DNA of 60,032 bases from Chromera velia. Taxonomy: Eukaryota > Sar > Chromeraceae. Shown here in pieces: positions 44,951 through 57,842 of this stretch (its first letter is position 1; the number at the start of each line of letters is the position of its first letter). The stretch spans positions 1-60,032 of the forward strand of contig JAHBMJ010005897.1 in assembly GCA_018398765.1 (NCBI GenBank), in the 5' to 3' direction. The notes under the pieces were generated by a model, which was not told the origin of the DNA, made no database searches, and saw nothing but the letters and a program-made list of their open reading frames with translations. The position numbers and the translations under genes are program-made.

Positions 44951-47900
44951 ATGATTCCGTCACTTTTCTTTGTCGTCTCTTCTGTTGTGGGTGTTCTGTT
45001 CGGGGAAATTTCTTCCGTCTCCTCTCACAAGAGCAGACCCACGTCCGCACTCAGTGCATCAGGGACTTCAGCCTTTCTCTCTCCCCTTGTTACCTCCAAC
45101 CCTAGCCCTGTGTTGAGGCGAAGGCAGCAGAACTTGCAGCACGCAGGGGTTTCCACGCTCTCCGCAAAGCGTGGAGGCAAGAAAAGCAGCAAGAAGGGGG
45201 GCAGGGGGCAGAGTACTGGAGGACAACGGATAGGGGTTTCAGACGATGGGAAGAGACAGAGAAAGAGATCTGGGGAGAAGGAGAGCAAGAAGTTGTCGAA
45301 GTTTTCAAAGCAGTTGGACCAGATGCTCCGCATGACGGACGCACTTGGTGCCATGGTTGGAGAGGACTTTTCTGAGGAGGACGCGTCTCTTGACTTGTCT
45401 GGATTGACAGATGAGGAAAAAGAAATGGTGGAAGACCCAGAGTGGGAGGAGTTGAGGAAAGAAATGACGGCGGGAGAGGCAGAGCTGCTGATGAAAGATT
45501 TCCTCCGTTCATCAGGAAAGTCGGGTCTTCTTGCGAAAGGTCCGGAAACAAAGGCGAAAGCAAGGGAGGCAGAGATGTTCCGTCAGTTAGAGGAGGAAAG
45601 TGAGGAGGAGGGGGGGGGAGACGAGGGTGATAGTGAATTTGGTTTTGATTCAACCGTGAGTGAAGAAGAGTTGAAACGCATGGTCGAGAAGAGTGCCACG
45701 TCTTTGGGGAGGGCGTTTCACTCTCGCATGCCGGGTCTGAATCTGACTGCTGATTCCTCGGCAGCCGCCGGGGAAGATGGGGATCTTGATTTGCTTGAAA
45801 TTGCAAAGAACATAGGGTCGTTCGGAGATGATGATGAGGATGGGGAGGGAGTAGAGGGAGAGGGGGGGATGGGAGTTGATCCGGGAGAGGAGGAGGACGC
45901 ACGTTTGTATTCAGAGGCGTTGAGGAGGGGGGAGCGTCCCCTGACGATGTTTGAGGAATATTTGGGTCCCGATTTGAAAGGAAATTCGGAAGAGGAGGAG
46001 GAAGACGAAGACGAAGAAGAGGTCGAGGAGGATGACAGTCCTGACGATCCAGTCTCCACTCTGTCTGTCTTGCATTTCCTCGGCTCTATGCAAGAGGCAG
46101 CTGCCGCAAAGAAAAGACAGGCCGAGACAGACACCGGGATGCAGACTGCTGCCCGTCTCGAGTCCCTTGAACGGGACACACCCTTGCCAGAGATTGCGGA
46201 GACGCCATCTGACACGTCTCCCTCCCCACTTGAATCTCAAGTGTCTGACAAAGAGTTGGTAGACGTCAGTCCCCAGCAACGGGGGGAAGAGGAGGGAAAA
46301 GTGGAGGTAGATGAAGAGAAAGAGGAAGATGAGGTTGTAAGCATGGAGCAAATGCGGGCAGTGTTTGGTGCCCTCGCTTCTTCTCCCTCTTCTGTCCCCT
46401 CCTTGTCTGACACTGCAGATGATAATTTTTCAGATTCAGACGACGATTCCGCATCCCCCCCGCAGGAGCAGGAGGATGCAGATGCACAGCCAGAGACTCC
46501 CCCTCACCCCAAAGAAGCGACTAGTGCCTCCCCCTCTGTCGGGGAAGATGAGGAAGACGATCTGCCTGCTGAGATAAGAGAACTCAGAAGGCAGGTGGAG
46601 GCAGACCCGAGTACCCTCGCCGTGACATTGGGTCATCCTTCAGGAAGGCTTCCGAGTCCCAGTGCACTTCTTGAAGAGGACGAGGAGGAGGAAGGTGCGT
46701 TGGTAGGGGGGGATACGGAAACGGTAGCAGAGGGGCGAGAGGGGGAGATGGATAAAGATGCGATGCTGAGGATTGTCTCTCAGGCGGTCAAACAGTCCGT
46801 CTGGTCCCGAGAGGCAGATGGAAAGGGGGGCATGCCGGGGGGGCCCTTTGATGACGACGAGGAGGTCCCCGAGGGTGTTCCGGAGGCTCTGGCCTCTTTT
46901 CGAATACCCGAAATATCCGAATCTGAATGGATCCAAAGAGTGAAAGGAATGTCCCCAGATGCACGTTTGGAGATGGGAAGGAATATTCAGAAACTGCGAC
47001 TTGAGGGCAGAGACCCTCACCCGTTCGACAGGCTGCGTTCCCCCACTGTGCGCTTTCACATGAAGAACCGTGAGACTGAACGGTTGAGGGTGGGGTTAGA
47101 GAAGGGCACGCTTCCAACGAACACCACACGTCTCCAGGTTGAGGATCTGGTCCAGGAGATGTGGGGGGACGATCTAGAAGTGGAGATTTCGGAGGACAGT
47201 TGGCCTCGGCTCGTTGTTTCCCGTCAGCTGCTAGACTCAGTATCTGATGGGGAGTCAAGGGGGGGCGTGTCAGAAAAGTTGGTCATCTCCCTGGAGGAGG
47301 GCATCATTCTGGCAGGTCCTCTTGAAGAGGGGAGGGGGGGAGAGGAGCCCCTCCGGACTGTGGAGGACGTTATGAGAGAACTTGACGTGGATGGACTCAA
47401 CAGTCCGGTCAGTGAGTGTGGAGTTGATCGATGGAGTGAGTGAGTGAGTGAGCCTGTGTGTGGATGACTGAGAACGCAATTGATCACCAGGAGATAATGA
47501 ACAGAGGTGCAGGCAGGCTCTTCCCGCTTCATGTGGTGTGATTTTGATGCATGCTTGTAAAAGTGTATCCATCTTTTTTTCATCTTTCCACATGATCGAA
47601 CACCCACAGTACCTTTTTCTTGTGAAGTATGAAACTCTTCCTGACGGCGTGATCGGTCTTCTCCCTCCTCACTCCTCTTTCCTCCCTGCTCTTCTTGCGA
47701 GGTGGCTGTCGTTTTCAACCTGAAGTTGGCACTTCCACTTTGTTTTCTTTCCTTCGTTTTTCTTTCTCCTTTCCGGGATGACCGCTCCATGTCATGTATC
47801 AAACATACACTCTTGATGATTGTTGTACAAATGAATAAATTGTGTTCATTCCCCTCTCCCCTTTCCCTCCCTTCCCTCCCTCCAGGTTCCCCGCCAGCTC

Positions 47901-50900
47901 GGTCAGGTGGAGGGCATCAGGGACTCAGAGAGACGCCGAGACGCCAAGCGGCGTGCGGTGCAGGTTGTAGAGGACTCGATCCGTCGAACAGCGGAGACAC
48001 AGGATCCCGAGAAGAGGAAGTGGAGGGCGTGGGATCCCCGAACAAGAGGAATGCCTAATTGCGAGGACATCTCCATGCTCGCCTCACTCTGGGGTAGAGA
48101 TTGGAGATTAGTTAGAGCCTCGACCCCTCTCAACTTCCTGATGGGGTTGCATAAATATGCACCTACCCTGTTCAAGGAGATGATTGTCGAGGGTGACGAC
48201 GAGATGGCGGGATTTGCATGGCCCTCAGACCCTCAGGGGTTTGCCGGGGAGGTGTCAGGGTTGAGAGGGAGACTCGAGAGCGGGGAGGCCCCCTTCCCGT
48301 CTCCTTCTGAAGAGACGCTCTCTGAGTTGGAGGGCAATCCCCTCGAGGCCCTCAAAAAGTATCTCGTGCCTCCGAGAAAAACACAGAAGCAGACAGACTC
48401 TGTTTCAGACGCACAGGAAGAAGTGGTTGTGCAGAAGGAGGAAGAGAAGGGAATGGGAGAGGGAATGAAGGAGAGCGAGGAGGCGATTTCAAACGTGGCA
48501 GGGAAGGAAGAATCCGTCTCCGGTAAGTCTTTCAACTGGAAACTCTTTTCTGCCTCTCTTGTCGGTTGAACTTTTCTTGCTTTTTGTTCGACAACTCACT
48601 TCCCTTGTGTGTCTTCCACGATGCCTCTCTCTGTTTTTGAATCCGGGCAAGGGGGTCCCTCATCTTATCTGGAAACGTCCGTCGCTGCCTGCGTGTCCAT
48701 CTGACTATGCCTCCGTTGAATGTTCCATGAAAATTGAGTATCTGCTTTGTCACGTCTGTTCTCTTCGTATCGCTTTCATCGCAATCCGATGGAAGAATGA
48801 GAAAGAATGGATGGAGGGGAAGGGTGGACGTTCTCTTTCCCTCCATTGATATCTGCACCGTTGCGACTCTTTCTCGTGCTCCACTTTTCTTCGTCTCGTG
48901 TCTCCACTCCCACTTGTTGTTTTTCCGCCCCTTTCCTGCCTCTCTCTGTGCAGACACAGTTCAGCCACAGGAGGCTGCACAAGGAAAAGTGGGCCAAATA
49001 GGTGTGGACGAGTTTGAGGAGGAAGAGGACGACGAAGAGGACAGTCCCCCCCCCCAGCTTGCGGTTTCCTCTCGACCTCCCGCCAACGCAGCCGCAGCAC
49101 CCGTAGAGCTTCTCAAGGGGGCGGTTGAGTCCGTGGAACAGCCTGAGGGTGTGACGGCCGCAGACGTGGCCGCTCGTTACATCTCCCGCCACGAGGATCA
49201 CGTGGCCAAGCGAAAGGAGCGCAAACCCTCCACAGAAGCCCTCACCCAAAAGGCCCAAAAAGAGGACCCAGAGGGACAGAGAGACCTCCGTCTCGCAGAG
49301 GGAGCATTCTTTTCCCCCCTCATGGGCCTCTTTCTTGTTCCCCCAGGTGCACGCTCTCTGAAAACCGCCAGAGACGTCCGAGGTCTCCTCGGCTATTCGA
49401 GTAAACGGCGAAGCAGTCGTCAGACGGCAGAATTGGACTCCATCCGAGAGTCCTCTGAGAGACGCAGAATGAAGTCAGAGGCTGTGATCAACTTTGCTTC
49501 TAGCCTCGTTGGGGGGGATGCAGATTCCGATTCCTCCTCTAATCCCAGTGCCGATTTAGAGAGGGTCGCTTCAGACCCCTATCTGATGGAGCAGCTGCGT
49601 CGGTTTGCTTTAGACGTTTGGGAGCAGGATTTGGTCGTCTTCCCTGAAGCCTCAGATGCCCAGTTGAAATTCCACGAGAAGACGATTCACGGTCTGAGTA
49701 CCAACTCCATAAGCTTCGAGGAAGCCCGGAGAGCGCTTCCCTTCTTTGACATTCTCTTCCCCCAGCCGTCTGAATCCTCCAATGACCTCCCTGCAGGAGT
49801 GCAGGAAGCCATGAGTAGGAGCGGAGGAGGACAGGACCAGAACCCAGACCTTGAAGAGTCCCTCAAGAGAGCGGGGGGACCCAAGACCCCTGAAGATGCT
49901 GCCCTGGTAGAGCGATTGATGAATGATGGGGGGACAGGTGTGATTCAGGAATTGATGGAAGAGAAGGCAAAGGAGTGTGGGTTAAAGAGCAGTCTTCACC
50001 TGACCCCTGCTCAAATAGAAGAGGTCGAGGATCGGATCCTTGACGCGTTTGGTATCCGAGATGAAAGGGATCGTGCCCTTTGGAGAGAAACGTTGAAGGG
50101 AGACATGAAAGCGGAGGGAGTGAAGAGAGGTCCTGCCAACAATTTGTGGGAGGAGGAGGAGGATCGGGATGATTGGAAGTCGAAAATGGACAGAAAGCCT
50201 AGCGACGTTTCTCGTCTGAAAATCGATGATGCAGATTCGGTAGAGGAAGAGACAGAAATGAGTGAAGAGCAGGAGAAGTCGATTGAAGATTTTGCGAAAC
50301 TGCACATGCGGATCGCAAAGAAAGCCAGTATAGAGAAAGGCGGGAAGAAAGTTGACCCTATGGACTCTGTTGTCGATGCTCTGTCGATTGAAGAATTCCT
50401 TCCTGAGAGGACCTCCTCCTGTCTGATTCTCAGCTCTGGTATCTTGATCTACGGACCCGATGTTGGTCGAGAGAGATTCATCTCGAATGCCGATGATGCG
50501 ATTGAACTCTTTGCTCCCGAGTTCAACGACAGCGATGCGACAGAGGACGAAATCGTCCAGAGGGGAGTGGCTCTGACTGGGGACAAAGAGCAGAAGAGAC
50601 GGTGAGTCAGTCAGTAAGTCTTTGCCCTGAGCGTAGAAAGAAATCCTGTCTGGCAGTCTCCTTCGAGTTCTTCGTCTCTTCTTTCCTCGTCTAGCTAGCT
50701 GCCTTCGCTTCCGTCTTCCTTTCCTTCCCTAGTCGTTGCTCTGTCCGTTTCTTTCCTTTTTTATGCTATGATCATGCGCTCTTTCTGTTCTTTTCTGAGT
50801 CTCGCCTCACCTCATTTCTTATTTCTCCCACCTCAGCTCTGTCCTGTGTCTCTCCATGCATGCAGGTACATCTACAACATTCTCGACCTGCTTGCCCCTG

Positions 50901-53900
50901 TCGAGGTGAGTGACGACCTGACTGCGAAGGTCCTGAAGATCTGGGGGAAGGATCTGAGGATCATCAGGTGTTACGAGCAGGCAGCGTTGGAAGAGAGGGT
51001 GAATCTGGTGATGGAGGAGGAGTCAGTGAGGATGCACAGGAGACGGGAGGAGTATGATGAGATGAGTGAGGAAGAGGCAGAGAAGGTAGACCCGGCAGAC
51101 ATCGACAGCAGAACATGGGCGGTCACATACAACACCCCTGAAGAGAAGGAGGCTGCCGAGAACGCCTTTGAGCGGTTGTGCGAGCAGATAGAAGCAAAGA
51201 TGATTGAGTTGGAGGATGCGGGATGGGAACCCGATGAAATTGATGAGGATGAAGAGGACGAGAACGATGGGGAAAGGGAAAGCAACAGCAAAGGGGATGG
51301 AAAGGCGATTGGTGAGTATGATTGAATATCTGTGTTCCTGCAAAGAAGGAAGCCACTTGGGACTTTAGAGGAAAAGCAAACAACCAAAGCAACTGGTCAT
51401 TTTTTCTACTTGAAGAGAGTATTTCAAATTTCATATGTCTTTCCTTACTTACTTCCTTCGTTCCTTTCTTCCCGGCCTCTCTCTTTCTCTCTTTCTTTCC
51501 TCTCTTTGAAAGGAGAAGAGAAGTAAGTCTGTGTGCCTTGTCGGCTCCTCAGACGGAGGACTACCTGAAACTTTCTTCTCCCTAGTTGCTTTGTGCTTCT
51601 CTTCATCTGTGCCTGTTTTTCCATTGACTTTGATGGTGTCCCTGTCCCCCCAACCCCAACCCTTCTCTTTTCAGGAAGCACGAACGGTCTCATTCCCTCG
51701 ATCAACGTGCGAAGTTACGCAAAGGGCACGCAGGAGCAGGGGGGATTGAAGGATGTTCTCGTTGACGAACAGGACCCCTGGGAAAAGATGAAGGCAAAGA
51801 GAAAGAGGAAGAAGGAAAGGAAGGCAAAGAAAGAGAGGACAAAGAAAGACATCATTAGAGACGCAGAGCAGCCAAGCAGACCGAAAAAGAAACAGGCCGA
51901 GAGCATACGAGAGCAGGCAAGGTTGTCTTTGAAAGAAGCGATGGAGGAAGCAGAAGCGGAGCGGGAAGCCGAGCGGCTTCAAGAGCAGCTTGAGAAAAAG
52001 GGTAACAAATCCTTCATGTCGTCTTTTTCTACCCCGTCGTCCCTCTCACGTTCCAGCTCTAGCGCTCGGGCTGGTGTGTCTTCTCTCCTTTTGGGGGGGC
52101 AGGGAGGTGAAGAAACCTCTGCCAAGTCGATTCAGGGCGATGGCAAACCTCTTTCCGGTTCTCTGTCCGCTCCTTCCGACAGTTGGGAAGAGACGGAGAT
52201 GACTGGAGACGAGGAGGAGGAGGAGGAGGAGGGTGAAGGAGAGGAGGATGGACCCGGTGCAGAGATGCAGTCGTTGGAAGAATTCCAAAAGCAGCAGCAG
52301 GAGCAGGGAAATGAGGAGGAGGAGCGGGAGAAGGATCTAGAGCTCCTGCGAGAGCTTGCTGAATTTGATATAGAGGAATATGACATGGAGGAAGAGGCCA
52401 AATGGGGTGAGGCGTTGAAGCAGGCAGGGGAGGAGCCCGAGGATGAAGAGGTGAGGAGGAAGAGAAGTGAGGAGATGTTTGCACAACTGAAAATTGAGTG
52501 GGAGAGAGAGTTGGCCAAACAGCGTGCAACGGCTTCCGTTGAACCTGCCTCCGCCTCGGCTGACGATGTAGTTAGTCAGGCCTCTCCTTCTTCAGTCGAG
52601 ACGCCTACCTCGGTTGAGGAGGTGCAAGGAGAGCAAGAGGCAGAGGAGGAGGAAGAGATTGAGGAGGTCCCATTCGATCACCCTGAAGACGTGGATTTCC
52701 TCAGTAGCAGCAGCAGCAGCAGTAGCAGCCTCCTTGCAGAGGCAGGCTCTGATGAGGAGCTTCAGGAGGCTCTCCGCGCTCTCCACAGGAGGGTTGATGT
52801 GGAGATTCAGAGAGACATGGAGGCAGCAGAGAAGGCCATGGAGACGGAGGGGGTCAGTGAGCGTGCGTCAGAGTTGTCAGCAGGGAGCCCAGAGTCAGTT
52901 GTTGGGCTCTCGACGGAAGGTCTGGAGAGGAAGGAGGAGGAGGAGGAAGCAGAGGAGGAAGGGGAGGAGGATGACGAATTTTCCGTGTGGGACCCTGCCG
53001 ACCTTCTCTCTCGTCCGACAGCCGACGCAGGAGATGTTCTGCAGCAGCGACGTGAGAAGAGAGCTCTGATTGAGAAGGTGTTGAATGGCACCGAGCATAT
53101 GACCACTTTGGAAGAGAAGGCACCCGAATTCTTCCCTTGGTTAAGGAATCGAAAGAATCGTCCCGGTCTGAGTACTTCCGCTTCTCAGCTGGCCCCGTCC
53201 GGCAACAAGGACGATGAGGCAGCAGAGGAGACAAAAGAGCAAGTCGAAACACCCGAAGAGATGAAAGAGAGAGTAGAGGCAGAGGAGGCACAGGCAGAGG
53301 AGGAGGTGATGGAACTCGCTGAGCGAAGGCGATTCGGGGGCCGACGCACACGAGATGACGGCTCGATCATCCAGCGCGGTTGGGAAAGGGCGGGGGGTGC
53401 CAAGGCTGCAGATCCGTTGACAGAGTTGGGAGAGATCCGAAATTGGGTGGGCAGCATCTCCTCCCAGGCGCCCCGTGAGGCCCTGGGTTGGGCTGCTCCT
53501 GTGGTTGAAAAGGAAATGTTGAAGGACGCACTCCAAGAGAGGAGGCAGAAAAGAGAAGACGAGATCAGAGCGAGGCAGGCAGCGATGTTTGGGGATGGAG
53601 AGGAGAAGGAGGGAGGGGATTCTCTAGAGACAATTGAGGAGAGCAAAGAAAGGATGGTCTCTGAGGGAGAGGTGGACTCTGTGTCGATCCAGGCAGAAGA
53701 GAGAGTGGAGGAGACGACAGAGAAAGAGGAGAAGGAAAGTGAGATTGTCGTTTCAGACATTCCCGATTCACCCGAGCTGCAGTCCGAACAGGGTGCGAGA
53801 TATGACGACAGAGTCTCCTTCTCCTCCGCAGGAGCCACCGAGGATGACGATGAGAGTGAGGCAGGAGTCCAACCAGATTTTGGGGAGACGATTGAACAGC

Positions 53901-56788
53901 AGCAGCGGCAGGAGGAGGAGGAAGAGAGCCTCCGCGAGCCCCCCGAGACGGAAATCTCTCCGTTGGGAGGGGTTGAGGAACAGATTGCTGCTGTACCCTC
54001 ATCCGTGTCTCTTTCTCCTGTCAAGGCACATGAAACACATACAGCCGAGACAGAGTCAGAGGGTACAGATGCAGAGGAACAAGGAGAAGAAGGAGAGATG
54101 GCAGCAGCAGCCGCCACTGGCCATCGCTTCTCGTCGTCTGTCCTTCCCAAGGCACCCAAAACCAAGACCGCTCCCCCTGCTCTGTCCCGCTTCGCTGCCG
54201 GCGTGTTGCGAGTAGCCGACCTTCTTGAGGAAGAAGAGGCTGCCGCTTTGGGGGATCCCTCCCCTCCCTTTCCTGAGAAGAAGGCGTCTCCCTCGTCCCC
54301 CTTCCTGCAGGCAGTAGAGCGTGTCGCGTCTCTGCTTGATGAGGAGGAAGAGGAAGAGGCAACAGAAGAAGAAACAAAGGAAGTGAGTCCCCCCCTCTCT
54401 TTCGAGGATCTCTCTCCCAAACCCCTAGACAGACTTGCTGTTGAATCCACTCAGCAGAAAGAAGAGACGGAAAGAGAGTTTGAAGAAGAAGAGGAAGATG
54501 AGGAAGAGGACGAGGGGGAAGAAGGGAAGGTAGGTCGAGGTGAGGAAGTTGGGGGGGAAGACTTGGACTCGATTGATTGGGATGGTGAGGATGAGGAAGA
54601 GGTTCTTGCTCGTGAGCAGAAAATAAGAAAGGATGTGCAGAAAAGAGAGAGGGCAAGAGAACGGACCGAGCGTCTGCAGGCACAGTTGAAAGAAAGAAGA
54701 GCGGCCCGTGCCCTAGCCTCAGCAGATTCCACTGCCCCCATCCCCCCTCCCGGGAAAACCACCCAGGAGATATGGGCTATGTCCAAGTCTTCCTCTTTGG
54801 AGGAGGCCAAGCAGAGTGGAGATGAGTTAATATCCCGCAGTCGGCATTTTGCAGACGCTTTGGAAGACCCAGAAGAGAAAAAGGAGATGGAGGAACGAGC
54901 CCGTTTAGAGAAGGAAGAGGAGAAGTACAGAGTGAGGAGTCTGGAGGATTTGGCTTTCAACCCTGATGCCAATTTGAAGGACGGGGATCTGCGTTCTCTC
55001 GTTCAAGAGGACACACAGAGGTTAGAGAAAGATCTGAAAAGTACCAAAGAGGCGCAAATGGAAGAGAGAATCAAGAAAGCACAGGGTGGGGGCAGTCAAG
55101 AAGATTTAGAGAAAAAGAAACCGTTCCACTTATCGACTGAGGGTCCCGCAGACCCCGCACGTCGCTGGAGAGAGGGAGCGAGTTTGAGTCTAGACAAACA
55201 GACTGCCCGAAGTTGTCCGGGATGCGGGGTAGCGTTCCAGGGGAACGAGCCTGACGAGCCAGGATTTGTCCCCCCCCAGAAATATTCTCTTCTGCAGGCA
55301 AAGTGGGAACGGGAGGAGTCACAGCAGGGAGATGGGAAGGGTTCGAGTGACGAGACGAGTGGCTTGATTTGCGCTCGTTGTCACTCAGTGACGACTTCCG
55401 GTCAGGTAGAAGAGATCCTCCGACCCGGGTGGAGTGACTCTGACCTTCTTTCCCCTGGTAGATTCGTTCAGCTATTGTCGGGGCTTCGGAACAAGAGATG
55501 CTTGGTGGTCCTTGTGACTGACCTTGCAGACTTTGACGCGATTCCGAATTTATCTGATGTTGTTGGCAAAAACCCTGTGCTTGTTGCAGCGAATAAAGCC
55601 GATCTGCTTCCTTCAGATGTGTCGAAGAAGCGGGTGATGCAGTGGGTGCACGACAGGTTGAAGAGAGATTCGGGGCTTGCTCAGCTTCGGCCCCGTGACA
55701 TTTTTCTTGTGTCTGCAAAAACAGGCCACAATATAGCTTTGCTCCTCTCCGTCATCGGCGAGGAGGCACGGCTGCGTGGCCGAGACGTCTATCTTGTCGG
55801 GACTGCGAATGCAGGCAAGAGCAGTGTGCTCAACTACCTGCTGTCGGGGGGGGGGAAGGAGAAGGACAAGGAGGGAGGGGGTTTAAAGTTGTTGAGAGGG
55901 GGGAAGGCAGTGACCACGAGTGTTGTCCCAGGGACAACTCTGGGTCTTGTGAAGGTGTCAGTAAAGGGTCAGAAGTTCAGTGTGTTTGACACCCCCGGAA
56001 TTCTCCTGAGAGGCAATGCCGCCCCGTTGTTGAAACAGGAGGAGCTCCGTCGGGTGATGCCCTCGAAGAGTATGTCTCCCCGCACAGTTCGAATCGAGAG
56101 GGGTAAGTCCCTCTTGTTGGGGGGGCTTGTGAAGGTGGACATGGTGGAGGGCGAACCTTTCTTCCTCACTCTCTTTGCCTCGGACCAATTGCCTATTCAC
56201 ATGGCAAGCACGGACAAGGCCTTTGAGGTCTTGGAGAAGAGAATCAAGGCGGGTGAGTTGACGCCCCCGTTCTCCATGGACAGATGGAGAGAGCTCCAGG
56301 GCCCCCCATCCGAAATCAGAATCCCAGAAGACGCCCAACGATGGGAAAGATGGGGGAGGGGAATGTCGCCCCTCGATGCTGCGCTGCCGTCTCCTACCGA
56401 GAAGGCTGCGGAAAGCAGTGTGGGAAGCAAGTTCGAGAGGGCGGTATTGCGAAATAGTCCGTTTGGCCGTATGGCAGAGCTTGAGCAAACGAGGTTATCC
56501 TCGTCTGCAGGGAGGAGAGGGTCATGGAAGGAGGCCAGTTGCGATATTGTCATTCCGGGTATAGGGTTTTTGGCTGTGACAGGGGTGGGTAATGCTCGTT
56601 TTCGGGTGTGGGTGCCTGACGGTGTGGAAGTGTACACGCGGCCTCCGCTTCTTCCTTTCGAAGCACGGTCGTCCACTGGAGTATTCACAGGGGGGCACTT
56701 TGTGGTGAAGGGAAAGAAAACGGGGAGGTCGGGACCGACTCCCAAGACCTTGCAGAAGAAGAGCATGAAACGGAAAAACTTTACGTGA
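44951..56788 (+). CDS. giant YqeH/NOA1-type circularly permuted GTPase, probably plastid-targeted; five exons
   Basis: Exons 44951-47407, 47886-48522, 48954-50601, 50866-51311 and 51675-56788 join in phases 0,1,2,1 to 10302 nt: 3433 residues. The N-terminus MIPSLFFVVSSVVGVLFGE is signal-peptide-like and is followed by a Ser/Thr/Arg-rich stretch, a bipartite plastid leader pattern. Residues ~90-2900 are acidic and low-complexity apart from W-x-D-L and L-x-x-G-I-L-x-G-P modules. The C-terminus is a YqeH GTPase: zinc finger C2910-x2-C2913 and C2962-x2-C2965, G4 NKAD 3036-3039, G5 SAK 3076-3078, G1 GTANAGKSS 3105-3113, G2-like PGTT near 3150, G3 DTPG 3168-3171, i.e. order G4-G5-G1-G2-G3. YqeH/NOA1/BPG2 proteins act in assembly of the small organellar or bacterial ribosomal subunit. 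Typical family length is 370-700, so the N-terminal extension is exceptional. Confidence 0.88.
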
Positions 56789-57100
56789 GAAGGGTGCATG
56801 ATCCGTGTGCATGGAAAATGAAGAAAGAGAGAATGGAGGAAAGCAAAGAAAGATTCCGAAGTCGAGATTCGATTTCGGAGAGGCTGAAATGGAATGGATT
56901 GTGTGGATGAGTGGAATGTTTGCTCGATTGGTGCATGAGTGTAGCCGCGAAAGATGATCGAACATGATTAGCCTGATTAATTCAACGTCTCAGAGACACT
57001 GGTGCGTGCCTCCTTTTTGGACTTATGCGTCCTTTACTGTGACCACATCGATCGATCGATCGATTGATTGATGCGTGGAATGGGTGTTGGGTAGCTAAGC
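56789..57100. other. intergenic spacer
   Basis: Short region between the GTPase stop and the convergent candidate exon; contains (ATCG)n near 57047-57062. No gene seen. Confidence 0.5.
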
Positions 57101-57345
57101 TACCTCCTCTTCTGTTTAGACTGTTTTGGTGGTTCGATTGCTTGCATGTCTAATCCCTCAGCACCAAGTCTGCGTCTGAATCGTTTCGTGATTTTTTGTG
57201 ATTCAGCGCGACGAGACGCCCGGGCCGGCTGGCAAGTGTTTATAGATCTTGCAGAGATATTGTCTTTAGTCGCCGTGCGCTTACTTGCATGCGTAGTCTT
57301 GCAACGATTCGCCGATGAAGATTGTCGCAAAGACGTACAACTCTG
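57101..57345 (-). CDS. candidate terminal exon of a basic protein
   Basis: A good acceptor (TTACTGTTTTCAG) at 57346 opens a frame. It reads SSSANRCKTTHASKRTATKD, ARASRRAESQKITKRFRRRL and GAEGLDMQAIEPPKQSKQK and stops at about 57101. The composition suits a nuclear or ribosome-associated protein, but no family is recognised and the upstream exons were not found. Confidence 0.3.
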
Positions 57346-57842
57346 AAAACAGTAATAAATTAATTTATTATTTAAAAAACTATTGTATGTATATGTGTGT
57401 ATACCCGTGTAATGACTTTGAATCTAGCTCGGAATGCATGCATTGAAAAGTATAATTGATTGCTAGGACCTGTGTTTTTCCTAAAGCTAGACGCTCAGCC
57501 TGAGCCTAGACCTAGAGCTAGACGTCTATAGGATTAGGATTAGGATTTATGTTCCGGGTTGCCCCGCGGTCCACTGCCGGGCCTCGACTTGCACCGTCGA
57601 TCTATAATAAATTCTATATACCCGAACTATAAATCTATACGAATGAATGAATGAAGTTGGCTTTGCTAGAGTGGAGCCGTGCTCCCAGCAGCCCATGTTC
57701 ATGCAAGAGATCGTCAATCACTCAACTCTAGAGATAAGGCTAAGCGCGAGATCCCCTGAAGTGCTCGCTTGGTGAGCTCACGAGCAGCATACGCGTTGGA
57801 GGTGGCAATAGAAGACTCGAACAGAAGAAGAAAAGGTCGCGT
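57346..57842. other. non-coding stretch
   Basis: AT-rich, with a short GGATTA run at 57533-57548 and a GAAT run near 57642. No gene seen. Confidence 0.4.

Noticed and set aside
53185..54450. 421-codon minus-strand Ser-rich frame, and similar ones at 51671-56799
   Set aside because: Antisense shadows of the acidic GTPase exon, whose Glu/Asp codons give Ser/Leu/Pro on the other strand.
57533..57548. Telomere-like GGATTA repeat
   Set aside because: Only about three units; no array.
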